DNA from: Paraclostridium tenue | GTDB lineage: Bacteria; Bacillota; Clostridia; Peptostreptococcales; Peptostreptococcaceae | NCBI RefSeq assembly: GCF_039521565.1 | Contig: NZ_BAAACP010000002.1 | Span: 62,001-126,000 of the forward strand | DNA: 64,000 nucleotides | Direction: 5' to 3' | Shown: one piece after another, positions 42,925 through 51,924 of the stretch | Numbering within the stretch: the stretch's first letter is position 1 | Layout of the letters: each line of letters opens with the position of its first letter | Notes under the pieces: model-generated | Database searches by the model: none | What the model saw: the letters and a program-made list of their open reading frames with translations, nothing else | What the model was told of the DNA's origin: nothing | Made by a program: the position numbers and the translations under genes

Positions 42925-43989
42925 ATGAAAAGGATAGATGAAAGAGATATTATATTTTCAAGAGCTAATTATAAAAAAGGCACATCATCATATGAAGATT
43001 ACTATAATAAAAATCCAGATAAAAAACTAATCGATGATAGTATAAGATCTAGACCAAACCTTTGTAGTGAAGGATCTATGACATATAATGAAATTAATTC
43101 ACCCATGGCATCTTCGGCATTTGAATTTTTGTCTGATATTAAACACCTTTGTGAAGGAGAAATTAATAAAATTAAAGTAAGTGTTGATAAAAATATAATA
43201 ACTAAACGTATAAAAGGCTTTGCTCATCATTATGGTGCTAATTTAGTAGGTATTACAAGACTTAAGGATTATCATTTTTATACTAATAGAGGTAGGCATG
43301 AGGAAAATTATGGAGAAGAAATCAATCTAAATCATAAATATGCTATAGTATTTGCAGTTCCTATGAATAAAGACATGATCAATAGGGGACCTATGCTTTC
43401 TGAAGTTATTGAAACTAGTAAAGCTTATGTAGATGCCTCTATTATAGGTATGATACTTAGCTACTACATAAGAAGTTTAGGCTATGATGCTAGAAACCAT
43501 ATGGATTCTAATTATCTTTTAATGCCTGTTTTAATTGCTAAAGATGCAGGCCTTGGTAGTATTGGAAGAAATACAATACTTACTACTAAAGATTATGGCT
43601 CATGTATTAGATTAGGAGTTGTAACTACTACTTTAGATCTTAAAGAGGACAATCCTATAGACTTTGGTTTAGATGATTTTTGTAGTGTATGTAAAAAATG
43701 TGCTTATAATTGTCCTTCTATGTCTTTATCAAAAGATATAGAAAAAAAGTCTAATGGAAACTATAACTGGACTATAGATTCAGAATCCTGTTATATAAAA
43801 TGGAGATATTTAGGTACAGATTGTGGAATATGTATAGCAGTTTGTCCATTTTCTCAGCAGTTGGATTCTATAAAGAATGTAGATACTTTTAAAAATAATC
43901 TACCTTTAATAACTGAAGTTCTTAAAGAATATAATAAAAAATTTGGAAAACGACCATTTATACCAGGTAATCCTTCTTGGATGAGATAA
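42925..43989 (+). CDS. Cytoplasmic reductive-dehalogenase/QueG-like iron-sulfur protein
   Basis: A 354-aa protein from the ATG at 42925 (GGGGGG upstream); the open frame runs 37 codons further through the terminator. Residues about 60-230 resemble the cobalamin-binding nitroreductase-like core of reductive dehalogenases and epoxyqueuosine reductase (AHHYGANLVGITRL, GLGSIGRNTIL). Two 4Fe-4S clusters are indicated by CSVCKKCAYNCP and CGICIAVCPF, with an extra Cys in DSESCYIKW. There is no Tat signal, unlike respiratory dehalogenases. Substrate unknown. Confidence 0.75.
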   Translation: MKRIDERDIIFSRANYKKGTSSYEDYYNKNPDKKLIDDSIRSRPNLCSEGSMTYNEINSPMASSAFEFLSDIKHLCEGEINKIKVSVDKNIITKRIKGFAHHYGANLVGITRLKDYHFYTNRGRHEENYGEEINLNHKYAIVFAVPMNKDMINRGPMLSEVIETSKAYVDASIIGMILSYYIRSLGYDARNHMDSNYLLMPVLIAKDAGLGSIGRNTILTTKDYGSCIRLGVVTTTLDLKEDNPIDFGLDDFCSVCKKCAYNCPSMSLSKDIEKKSNGNYNWTIDSESCYIKWRYLGTDCGICIAVCPFSQQLDSIKNVDTFKNNLPLITEVLKEYNKKFGKRPFIPGNPSWMR

Positions 43990-43992
43990 TCT

Positions 43993-44033
43993 TAGCCGTC
44001 TAAATAATATGTTTAAATATTATTTGACGGCTA
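43993..44033. terminator. Bidirectional terminator
   Basis: TAGCCGTC-AAATAATA pairs with TATTATTT-GACGGCTA between the convergent Fe-S protein and DUF2804 genes. Confidence 0.8.
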
Positions 44034-44056
44034 TATAAATTAATTCTTTAATATCT

Positions 44057-45031
44057 TCACCACTTTGCAAAATGATTTTCACACCACCCTATTACATTAT
44101 TAAAATCTACTTTTTTATTTTTATACTTTATATATCCATTAACATATCCTATAATTTGTTTTAATTTAGATTTAAAAATTATAACATTATTAATTTTTGT
44201 ATTATTTAGTGTAGATTTAAATTCTAAATCAACTTCATCACTTTTTAAAGATTTTATGTTTATAACTTGATTTTCTTTATTATAATAAAATTTAACATCA
44301 CTCTTTAATTTGTAAATTTTGTCATTTACTTTTATACAGTTTTCATTTAATCCTGTTCCATCTGTATACTTAGCTCCTAAATTTACAGATATATAATCAT
44401 TATTGTCATCTATAAATCCACTAGTTAGCCAGTCCCATTCACACGTTCGCTTCCAAATTCCTCTTCCATAATCTATAAAGCACGTAGATTTATTTAAATC
44501 ATATACATCGCTACCTACTTTTAATATTCCATTAGTCTTTAAATTCATATGTTTTGATGTATAATGAAAATGATTATAATCCCATGGAATAAGTACATTT
44601 AGTGATTCATAATCTAAATATATACTAGAAGTAACATCTATATTATCCCATTTAAAATCTATATTTAAATTATTAGAGCTTCTTAAAACATTTATAAATT
44701 TATGTTTACCTTTATAATGTGCATATGAATTAATTCTATCATCTATCATAATAGACTTGCTAAATAAATATCTACAAATTTTATTTACTCTTTTTTTACT
44801 ATTTATTTCATAAAAATCTAAATATATTATTGCTGCATAACCTAAATCAACTATAGCAATATTAAATATAAATTCATTGCTCATCCACATATAATGATTC
44901 CAAGATTTCTTTTTTAAAAAACTTCTATTTATTGTACAATCTTTAAATGGTATGTTGTTCCATCCTACAGCATACCAATTTACAAATCCTTTTTTATTAC
45001 ATATAGCCCTGCTATCTTTTACTTGATCCAC
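44057..45031 (-). CDS. DUF2804 family protein
   Basis: A 324-aa soluble, beta-rich protein starting at GTG with GGGAGG upstream. It shows DUF2804 features such as WYAVGWNNIPFKDC near the start, DYNHFHYTSKH in the middle, DYGRGIWKRTCEWDW and GLNENCI. The fold is a lipocalin/CrtC-like beta barrel pair by family knowledge; the biological role is unknown. Confidence 0.75.
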   Translation of the reverse strand: MDQVKDSRAICNKKGFVNWYAVGWNNIPFKDCTINRSFLKKKSWNHYMWMSNEFIFNIAIVDLGYAAIIYLDFYEINSKKRVNKICRYLFSKSIMIDDRINSYAHYKGKHKFINVLRSSNNLNIDFKWDNIDVTSSIYLDYESLNVLIPWDYNHFHYTSKHMNLKTNGILKVGSDVYDLNKSTCFIDYGRGIWKRTCEWDWLTSGFIDDNNDYISVNLGAKYTDGTGLNENCIKVNDKIYKLKSDVKFYYNKENQVINIKSLKSDEVDLEFKSTLNNTKINNVIIFKSKLKQIIGYVNGYIKYKNKKVDFNNVIGWCENHFAKW

Positions 45032-45114
45032 AAAATTCCTCCCTTATATAAATATAGTTATTAAATTAATATATTATTAATTTATATAATTTGTTACAAT
45101 TTTTTTAATAAAAA

Positions 45115-45133
45115 AAGACCTATTATAGGTCTT
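45115..45133 (-). terminator. Short palindromic terminator
   Basis: AAGACCTA and TAGGTCTT pair over a 3-nt loop, with a minus-strand T run; ends the unknown gene at 45140. Confidence 0.7.
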
Positions 45134-45139
45134 AAAAAA

Positions 45140-46018
45140 CTATGCATCTTTATACATATATAAAGCTTCAATTCTAGTTGCATATACATCTTTTTTATCA
45201 CAGCCAATATATTTTGCATACTTTTCTACTTTTTCTTTTTCTAAATCTACTTCATAAGTTAAATTTTGTTCTATACCATTTACATACTCATCCATTAAAG
45301 ATTCTTTATATTCTTTTAGATTATATCCTAAAAAGTTTGCCAATCTATCTATTTCTTTATTAAAATCTCCATCTTCTTTTATAAAAAACTCATATATATC
45401 CTGTCTATATGGATTTAAAGTTATTATTTGATTTATAACATAGCACTCATTAGTTTTATCTATAAATCCATCTTTATAATTATTGAAAAGTGCATTTGCT
45501 TTAACTACATTTTCTTCTTTTATATAACTTGAAACTATATCTACTCCATTATTTAAAAGGGCATCTACTACTGCATAGTGAATATTAAAACAGTTTTTAT
45601 AGATACAATCTGCTAATTGTATAATTCTCTTTTTGTCTTCGATAGATTTTTGCGCTAAACTAATTTTTTTATTTTTATTTTGATATGAATAATCTTTTGA
45701 CAGATTTTTAAATACTTCAGAGTAATTTAAATATTTTTTACAATAATTTTGTGTAAAAAGATGAATGTCAATTGTTATAATTCCGTAATTTACTACTATT
45801 TCAACACCTTTTTTTATACAGTTTCTTATATATTCATTCCCTAAATTAAGCGCTATTTCATTTATGTCTTTTGATGTGTAGTTTTTTGAAAACTCTTGTT
45901 TAAATTGATTTTTATATATGTTTGCTTGATTTAAAAATTCCTTTCTAATATTATTATATCTTACATTTTCCTCAGGAAATCTTATTATAGCCCCATTTAT
46001 ATCAAATTCTTCAACCAA
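45140..46018 (-). CDS. Hypothetical soluble helical protein
   Basis: A 292-aa protein starting at TTG (GGAGGGG upstream). It is helical, Lys/Asn/Tyr-rich, with no membrane segment, signal peptide or recognised motif. It contains repeated 'vv.ng.div.sYI'-like stretches (AVVDALLNNGVDIVSSYIKE). It is a single-gene unit between DUF2804 and thiol peroxidase. Function unknown. Confidence 0.7.
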   Translation of the reverse strand: MVEEFDINGAIIRFPEENVRYNNIRKEFLNQANIYKNQFKQEFSKNYTSKDINEIALNLGNEYIRNCIKKGVEIVVNYGIITIDIHLFTQNYCKKYLNYSEVFKNLSKDYSYQNKNKKISLAQKSIEDKKRIIQLADCIYKNCFNIHYAVVDALLNNGVDIVSSYIKEENVVKANALFNNYKDGFIDKTNECYVINQIITLNPYRQDIYEFFIKEDGDFNKEIDRLANFLGYNLKEYKESLMDEYVNGIEQNLTYEVDLEKEKVEKYAKYIGCDKKDVYATRIEALYMYKDA

Positions 46019-46166
46019 AGATACCCCTCCTATTTTATATCATTAAAACTAAGATTATATATACTTTGATAAACTATACTATTTTTCCTTCTTAATATTT
46101 AAACTTATGCTATATTTTTATAAAATTTAAGTATTTTTTATTTTATCTATATATTATAAATAAAAA

Positions 46167-46205
46167 ATAGGATGTACTTAGTTTATATATATTAGTACAT
46201 CCTAT
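46167..46205 (-). terminator. Terminator of tpx
   Basis: ATAGGATGTACT pairs with AGTACATCCTAT; a minus-strand T run follows. Confidence 0.8.
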
Positions 46206-46217
46206 CTTTTTATTTAA

Positions 46218-46703
46218 TTATTTTACAGCTTCTAATGCTTTTTCATAATTAGGCTCATTAGTTATTTCCTCTAGGTATTCTACATATGTAACCTTATTAT
46301 TTTCATCTACAACTATAACAGCTCTTGAAACAAGACCTAATTCTTTTATATATAATCCATAAGCTTTAGAAAATTCTCTATCTTTATAATCAGATGCAGT
46401 TACTACATTTTCTATACCTGAATTTCCACACCATCTAGCTTGTGCAAATGGTAAATCCATTGATATAGTATAAACTTTAACATCATTTAATTTAGATGCT
46501 TCTTGATTAAATCTTCTAACTTCCATATCACATACTGGTGTATCTATTGATGGAACTGCAACTAATATTTTCTTCCCTTTTATATCACTAAATTTTATAG
46601 GATTTAAATCATTTCCTACCACAGTAAAATCTGGCGCTATATCTCCTACTTTAACTTGTGTTCCTTCTAATGTTAATGGTGCTCCTTGAAATGTAACTTT
46701 CAT
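46218..46703 (-). CDS. tpx: Thiol peroxidase (atypical 2-Cys peroxiredoxin)
   Basis: A 161-aa cytoplasmic peroxidase reducing H2O2 and alkyl hydroperoxides with thioredoxin. Peroxidatic C58 lies in PSIDTPVCDME and resolving C92 in ARWCGNSG, the Tpx spacing. The N-terminal GAPLTLEGTQVKVGDIAPDF is typical. AGGAGG precedes the ATG; flanking terminators show a monocistronic gene, consistent with oxygen defence in an anaerobe. Confidence 0.95.
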   Translation of the reverse strand: MKVTFQGAPLTLEGTQVKVGDIAPDFTVVGNDLNPIKFSDIKGKKILVAVPSIDTPVCDMEVRRFNQEASKLNDVKVYTISMDLPFAQARWCGNSGIENVVTASDYKDREFSKAYGLYIKELGLVSRAVIVVDENNKVTYVEYLEEITNEPNYEKALEAVK

Positions 46704-46770
46704 ATTTATATCCTCCTAAGTATTTTTTCAACTTTATTTTTTATCTTTATTTAATATTTTATGCAAAATA

Positions 46771-46799
46771 AAAAGAGCATAAAATATTATACTCTTTTT
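46771..46799 (-). terminator. Terminator after the DUF4438 gene
   Basis: AAAAGAG-ATA pairs with TAT-CTCTTTT; T run on the minus strand. Confidence 0.7.
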
Positions 46800-46847
46800 A
46801 TACCCATACATAATTTCACTAAACTTAAATAATTATTTATCAATAAC

Positions 46848-47702
46848 TTATTTTTCAATATAATTAACTATATTCGCATTTTCATCTATAATTCCTTCGA
46901 TTAAAGAATTTTTACTAACCATAATAGTAGTAACTCCAGGTCCATGACCTAATGTTACACAATCACTGTGAACTATAACGCCTATACTAACAGCACCTTT
47001 TAAATATCCTCTTCCATATGTATTGTCACAATCTTCAAGTAATACTATATCTCCAAATCTTAACTTATCAAGACCAAGCCTTTTAATTTCCTCAAAATCA
47101 GCTGTCATTATATCATAATCTCCAGTATATGAATTACTTGATCCTATACCTGAACCCATTAAATATGGTGGTATCTTAGCAACAACTGGAACTTGTATTT
47201 TACCATCTTTCTCATATATGCCTATTTTCTCAAATAAATTAGGGTCTATACTCATTACATGTATATCATCATATCCTTCTAATTTCAATCCTTGTCCATA
47301 TGCCTTTATCATTATCTTATCATCTATAGCTAGATTTTCTATTGTTTCATCATCAAAATGAACAAGTACATGTTCTATTCCCCCGTGCATTCCTGTAACA
47401 TATCCTTTAGCACCTTTAGCATCTCCACTAACGACCTTTGCTTCATTTCCTATGCATGAAAAAGTCATTAAAGCATTACTCTCTCTAATTTCTTCATTTC
47501 TTATAGATACTCCTGGTTCTATATGATCTCCAGCTAATCCATATACGCAATCTCCTACTTTAACATTATATGATATCCCACCTGTTGATGGAAGTATGAC
47601 TGGCTTTCCCTCATGAGTTACTTTATAACTTGATGCTAATGGATGATGTATCTTACCTTGTACTGACCATTTAACAACCTTATCTTTATTAGTTTTTACC
47701 AT
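46848..47702 (-). CDS. DUF4438 family protein
   Basis: A 284-aa cytoplasmic protein matching DUF4438: GKIHHPLASSYKVTHEGKPV, GDHIEPGVSIRN, GAKGYVTGMHGGIEHVLVHF, PPYLMGSGIG and HSDCVTLGHGPGVTTIM. It is widespread in Clostridia and archaea and has conserved Gly/His loops that suggest an enzyme. Substrate and reaction are unknown. Confidence 0.85.
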   Translation of the reverse strand: MVKTNKDKVVKWSVQGKIHHPLASSYKVTHEGKPVILPSTGGISYNVKVGDCVYGLAGDHIEPGVSIRNEEIRESNALMTFSCIGNEAKVVSGDAKGAKGYVTGMHGGIEHVLVHFDDETIENLAIDDKIMIKAYGQGLKLEGYDDIHVMSIDPNLFEKIGIYEKDGKIQVPVVAKIPPYLMGSGIGSSNSYTGDYDIMTADFEEIKRLGLDKLRFGDIVLLEDCDNTYGRGYLKGAVSIGVIVHSDCVTLGHGPGVTTIMVSKNSLIEGIIDENANIVNYIEK

Positions 47703-47750
47703 GTAAAATCCCCCTTATTTATCTTAATCAACATTTATATTATTAAATAA

Positions 47751-47785
47751 AAAACCGTCTAATAATATATTATTAAACGGTCTTT
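47751..47785 (-). terminator. Terminator of the VTT-domain gene
   Basis: ACCGTCTAATAATA pairs with TATTATTAAACGGT with flanking A/T runs. Confidence 0.75.
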
Positions 47786-47793
47786 TATTTATG

Positions 47794-48369
47794 CTAATTA
47801 TTGTGTTTAGTTTCAATTTTAGAGTTTATTTTTCTTCCTACTAAAAAAGAAACTAACACTAATAACAGCACAAATATAATTCTCATAGGACTATGTATAA
47901 ATCCTGTTAAATCATTTCCAATATAACTAGCAACTAAAAACATTACTATTCTTCCACTTGACATTGCAGGTACAAAACTTGTAGTATCTTTATCTGATAG
48001 ACCACAAGCTATAGTAACTAAACATCCTGGTATAAACGGACAAGAATAAGCAATAAACAAAGTAGCAAATCCTTGTTCTTTCACCCATTTTATAACCTTA
48101 TCAGTTTTATTATTTTCTAATTTTTTAAACAATTTAAAGTGTCCGCACTTATTTGATAATAAAAAAAGCAGATAAGTTCCTCCACAAGACCCTATAGTAG
48201 ATGCTAAAAGTCCAAATCCCCATCCTAACATCATGCTATTTGCAACAACAATCCCCATAAGAGGAAGAGCTGGTATAAAGCTTTCTAGAAAACTTGCAAC
48301 GGTACCTATTATAAATACTAATATATAGTTGTCTCTAGCTAATGTAAATAATGCTTCTATATGTTCCAT
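47794..48369 (-). CDS. DedA/TVP38-type (VTT domain) membrane protein
   Basis: A 191-aa membrane protein with about five hydrophobic segments. Family features are ESFIPALPLMGI near residue 28 and FIAYSCPFIPGCLVTIACG near 108, re-entrant loops with conserved Pro/Gly as in DedA/VTT proteins. Members are linked to phospholipid (undecaprenyl phosphate or other lipid) flipping; substrate here unknown. Confidence 0.75.
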   Translation of the reverse strand: MEHIEALFTLARDNYILVFIIGTVASFLESFIPALPLMGIVVANSMMLGWGFGLLASTIGSCGGTYLLFLLSNKCGHFKLFKKLENNKTDKVIKWVKEQGFATLFIAYSCPFIPGCLVTIACGLSDKDTTSFVPAMSSGRIVMFLVASYIGNDLTGFIHSPMRIIFVLLLVLVSFLVGRKINSKIETKHNN

Positions 48370-48585
48370 ACCACAATCTCCTTACGTTGTAAGCAAATTA
48401 AAAATTTTACTTAAGTTAAGCTATAAGTTAATATTATTTTACTCCTAATATTTTTTTATATCAATATATATTACATAATTGTAATACAACTATATTACTT
48501 AAATTTAATTTTCTTTATATATTTTATATAAAGTATATCTAATATAAACTATAACTTTTTTATAATTAATCTAAAATGAATTAAT

Positions 48586-48620
48586 AAAAAAATGACAACT
48601 CAATTGAATTGTCATTTTTT
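48586..48620 (-). terminator. Terminator of the two-component operon
   Basis: AATGACAA pairs with TTGTCATT with A/T runs on both sides; it overlaps the end of the beta-propeller gene. Confidence 0.7.
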
Positions 48621-49748
48621 ATTAACTATATCATAAATATATATTTCACTTTCATTATAATTAGTCCCTGGTATAAAATATGCTAATTTATTTTTATCAC
48701 TCACATCCACGTATGGAATTCCTCTAATCATAGGTATACTTCCTAGTTTATAAAAATCTATAGAACCATTATATAAATTTATGTCATAAATATCTATAGT
48801 ACTCCCATTGTTTCCATTATAATAAACTGTTATTAACTTGCGTTTATCTTTACTTAAATACATTTCATCTAGATGCATACCTATAATTGGTTTTTTAGTA
48901 TTATCTTTCAAATTATATAAAAGCAAACTCCTATCTGATGAATTCATAGTCTCAATAATTAAATGTTCATCATCTATAATTTCAAAATCACACATAAGTT
49001 TTATGGATTTTATCTTTTTAATTAACTTGCTATTTAAGTCATATATACAAATTTCATCTTTAGATATATTTAATGTATATAATTTTGTTCCATCTTGCGA
49101 AAAAGCAATTTTATCTATATACTCATTATTGTTTAAATTAAATTTTTTGGTAATTTTTTGTTCGTCTATGTTATATAAAAATAATTCATCTTTTTTATAT
49201 CCATAAAAACCACTACTATCTGGAATCCACCCTAATAAATTAAAACAATAATCTAAAGTTACTCTACTACCATCTTCTATATTGTATATAACACTATTTA
49301 GTTTATCTGTTTTTTTGCTATCAACAGTATCGTAAACTATTACTTCTCTAGAAGGTGATATACTTCCACCATTATACATAGCAACACCATTACCAGTTAA
49401 AGTATCTACTTTTGTAATACTTTTATCATGTATATCTATATTATATATATTTATACCTCTTTTATTATTTGATATTTGATCACTTATAGTTTGATCACTT
49501 ATAGCTAATAAATTATCTCCATCAAACTTCATATCTATAATATAATTTTTTACAGGTATTACAGATTCTAATTTTATAGTTTCATCTTTACTTTTTTTGT
49601 AATTATACGTTTCTATATCCAAGTTTACATTTTTAGTATATTCTTTATTAGCATATACACTTATATATATAATAAGCGAAAGAATTCCTACAATAAAAAG
49701 TAAAAGTGTTATATTCTTTATATCTTGCTTTATATTTCTTAGCATCAC
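48612..49748 (-). CDS. Membrane-anchored beta-propeller (TolB/WD-like) protein
   Basis: A 378-aa protein with one N-terminal membrane helix (about 14-33) and a large extracytoplasmic part containing repeats of the propeller type (DKSITKVDTLTGNGVAMYNG, AFSQDGTKLYTLNISKDEICIYD, DKRKLITVYYNG). An exact in-frame 15-bp duplication encodes ISDQT/ISDQI near residue 83. It is cotranscribed with the histidine kinase and regulator upstream (10 nt gap) and may sense or modulate the kinase signal. Confidence 0.65.
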   Translation of the reverse strand: MMLRNIKQDIKNITLLLFIVGILSLIIYISVYANKEYTKNVNLDIETYNYKKSKDETIKLESVIPVKNYIIDMKFDGDNLLAISDQTISDQISNNKRGINIYNIDIHDKSITKVDTLTGNGVAMYNGGSISPSREVIVYDTVDSKKTDKLNSVIYNIEDGSRVTLDYCFNLLGWIPDSSGFYGYKKDELFLYNIDEQKITKKFNLNNNEYIDKIAFSQDGTKLYTLNISKDEICIYDLNSKLIKKIKSIKLMCDFEIIDDEHLIIETMNSSDRSLLLYNLKDNTKKPIIGMHLDEMYLSKDKRKLITVYYNGNNGSTIDIYDINLYNGSIDFYKLGSIPMIRGIPYVDVSDKNKLAYFIPGTNYNESEIYIYDIVNKK

Positions 49749-49758
49749 ATATATCTCC

Positions 49759-51213
49759 TTAACTTATTGTAGGAAGTTTTATAGAAACTTTAGTTCCTTT
49801 GTTAACTTCGCTTTTTATATCTATCTTTCCATTGTAACTATCTACTATAGATTTTACAATAGCAAGTCCCAAGCCAGTGCTACCTAATTCTCTTGATTCA
49901 CTTTTAGATACTCTATAAAAAGGTGATAGTATATTTTCAATTTCACTTTCTTCAATTCCATCACCACTATCTGTAACGGAAATGTCAACATACTTACCAT
50001 TTATATGAGCATTAACATATATAGTTGAATTTACCTGCCCATATTTTATAGAGTTATCTATTAAATTTATTATGATTTCTTTTATCTTATCTTCATTTGC
50101 TATTATTTTAATCTTTTCTTCTACATCTACATCTATGCTCATATTATACTTTCTAGCTTTATGAGTCATATCTTCACACATATTTATAATAATATTAGAT
50201 AAATTTAATTTTTTAAGTTCATAATCAAAATTCTTGTTAGTATTTTTTGATATATCTAATAATTGAACTATCATTCTATTTAATCTATTAGCTTCTGATA
50301 TTATTCTATTTATGCCTTTATTAAAGAATTTTTCATCACTAAATTGATTATCTTTTATTATTTCACTATATCCAATTATCGTAGTCATAGGAGTTTTTAA
50401 CTCATGTGTAACATTATCAAAGAAATTTTTTTGTTTTTCTGATAGTTCACGTAAATTATCCCTATCATTTTCTATAGTTTTTATCTGCATCTTTATAGTT
50501 TCTACCATATTGTTAAAATCTGAAGCAAGCATTCCTAATTCATCTTCAGACTTTATATCTATATCTACATCAAAATTACCATTTGTAATTTCTTTAGTTT
50601 TATTTGCTAATTTCTTTATAGGCATAGTTATTTGCTTTGATATTATATATGCAATAACAATGCTTACAGCAAATATAATTATAGAAAATGCTAATGTTTT
50701 TCCAACAAATGATGTAGTTTGTTCAAACAATGGAGTATAATCACTTATAAATCTGATCATACCTATAAACTTATCATCTTTTAATATAGGGTAAGAAACA
50801 TAAACTAATGCTTTATTGTCTTTATACTCTATAGTGTATGAAAGTTCTCCATTTTTAGCATTACTTACATCTTTAGTTAACTTAGGAATTTTATGCTTTC
50901 CTGCTTTTGGATATACTAATCTACATCTATTATTATAGATATATACAGTTTTATCTAGTCTATAAGTTAAATCTCTAGATATATCATTGCTTTCTGCAAC
51001 AAAAGCAACTTTATTAAATTCCATTTTATTTAACTTAAAATATTGATCTAAATATAAATTTATACTTTTTGTAGTTTCTTTTATTTCATTATCTATTAAA
51101 TATTCTACAATTTTATTAAGCGAAGCATTACTATACATTACTATAGAAAATATAACAAAGAATATTATAACCAAAAAAAACATCATAATTTTGTTAGTTA
51201 TAGATTTATTCAT
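49759..51213 (-). CDS. Sensor histidine kinase
   Basis: A 484-aa membrane kinase. The first membrane helix is at about 8-29, extracellular sensing region about 30-168, and the second helix about 172-192. HAMP follows (PIKKLANKTKEI). The phospho-acceptor H270 is in NVTHELKTPM. ATP-binding boxes are N (IIINLIDNSIKYG), G1 (VTDSGDGIEES) and G2 (GSTGLGLAIVK). It overlaps no neighbour; 2 nt separate it from the regulator gene upstream. Signal unknown. Confidence 0.9.
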   Translation of the reverse strand: MNKSITNKIMMFFLVIIFFVIFSIVMYSNASLNKIVEYLIDNEIKETTKSINLYLDQYFKLNKMEFNKVAFVAESNDISRDLTYRLDKTVYIYNNRCRLVYPKAGKHKIPKLTKDVSNAKNGELSYTIEYKDNKALVYVSYPILKDDKFIGMIRFISDYTPLFEQTTSFVGKTLAFSIIIFAVSIVIAYIISKQITMPIKKLANKTKEITNGNFDVDIDIKSEDELGMLASDFNNMVETIKMQIKTIENDRDNLRELSEKQKNFFDNVTHELKTPMTTIIGYSEIIKDNQFSDEKFFNKGINRIISEANRLNRMIVQLLDISKNTNKNFDYELKKLNLSNIIINMCEDMTHKARKYNMSIDVDVEEKIKIIANEDKIKEIIINLIDNSIKYGQVNSTIYVNAHINGKYVDISVTDSGDGIEESEIENILSPFYRVSKSESRELGSTGLGLAIVKSIVDSYNGKIDIKSEVNKGTKVSIKLPTIS

Positions 51214-51215
51214 AT

Positions 51216-51905
51216 TTATACTTTACTACTAGATAATTTATATCCTGTTCCTATTACCGTTTCTATACAATTATACTTTCCAAGTTTTTTTCTAAGTCTT
51301 TGAATATGTGTATCTACCGTTCTACTTTCACATTCAAAACTTATTCCCCATATATTATCAAGTAATTGGGCTCTAGTTAATACTGTGTTTATATTATCAA
51401 CAAAATATAAAAGGAGTTCATATTCTTTACTAGTTAAATGTATAATTTCATTTTCTACTCTTACTTTCATTTCTTTTTTATTTACTTCTAAACCATTTTC
51501 TAATTTTACTATCTGTATATCAGTTTTAATATTATCTGATAATAAATTTATTCTTCTAAATATTGACTTAACTCTTGCTATTACTTCTCTTATATTAAAA
51601 GGTTTTGTTATATAATCATCTGCTCCTAATTCTAAACCTAAAACTTTGTCTATAGTATCTGATTTTGCAGTTAACATTATTATAGGTATAGAATACATAG
51701 TTGTAACATCTTTACATATATCAAGACCATTCATATCAGGCAACATTAAATCTAATATTATTAAGTTAGGTTTAAAACTTGAAATTAATTCAAGTGCTTT
51801 CTTACCTGTATCTGCAATTTTAGTTTCATACCCTTCTTTTGTTAAAGAATATGAAAGTATATCTGATATATTTTCTTCATCTTCAACTATTAATATTTTT
51901 TTCAC
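51216..51905 (-). CDS. OmpR/PhoB-type response regulator
   Basis: A 229-aa regulator. The receiver domain has D9-E10, phospho-acceptor D52 (IILDLMLPDMNG), T81 and K103 (DDYITKPF). The winged-helix DNA-binding domain at about 130-226 has ENEIIHLTSKEYELLLYF and RTVDTHIQRLRKKLG. The start is GTG with AGAAGG upstream. First gene of the operon with kinase and propeller protein; targets unknown. Confidence 0.93.
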   Translation of the reverse strand: MKKILIVEDEENISDILSYSLTKEGYETKIADTGKKALELISSFKPNLIILDLMLPDMNGLDICKDVTTMYSIPIIMLTAKSDTIDKVLGLELGADDYITKPFNIREVIARVKSIFRRINLLSDNIKTDIQIVKLENGLEVNKKEMKVRVENEIIHLTSKEYELLLYFVDNINTVLTRAQLLDNIWGISFECESRTVDTHIQRLRKKLGKYNCIETVIGTGYKLSSSKV

Positions 51906-51924
51906 TTTTATATCCTTCTTTCAT

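Noticed and set aside
49484..49513. 15-bp tandem duplication (TTTGATCACTTATAG twice)
   Set aside because: It is an in-frame duplication in the beta-propeller gene encoding ISDQT/ISDQI; likely a chance slippage event without further meaning.
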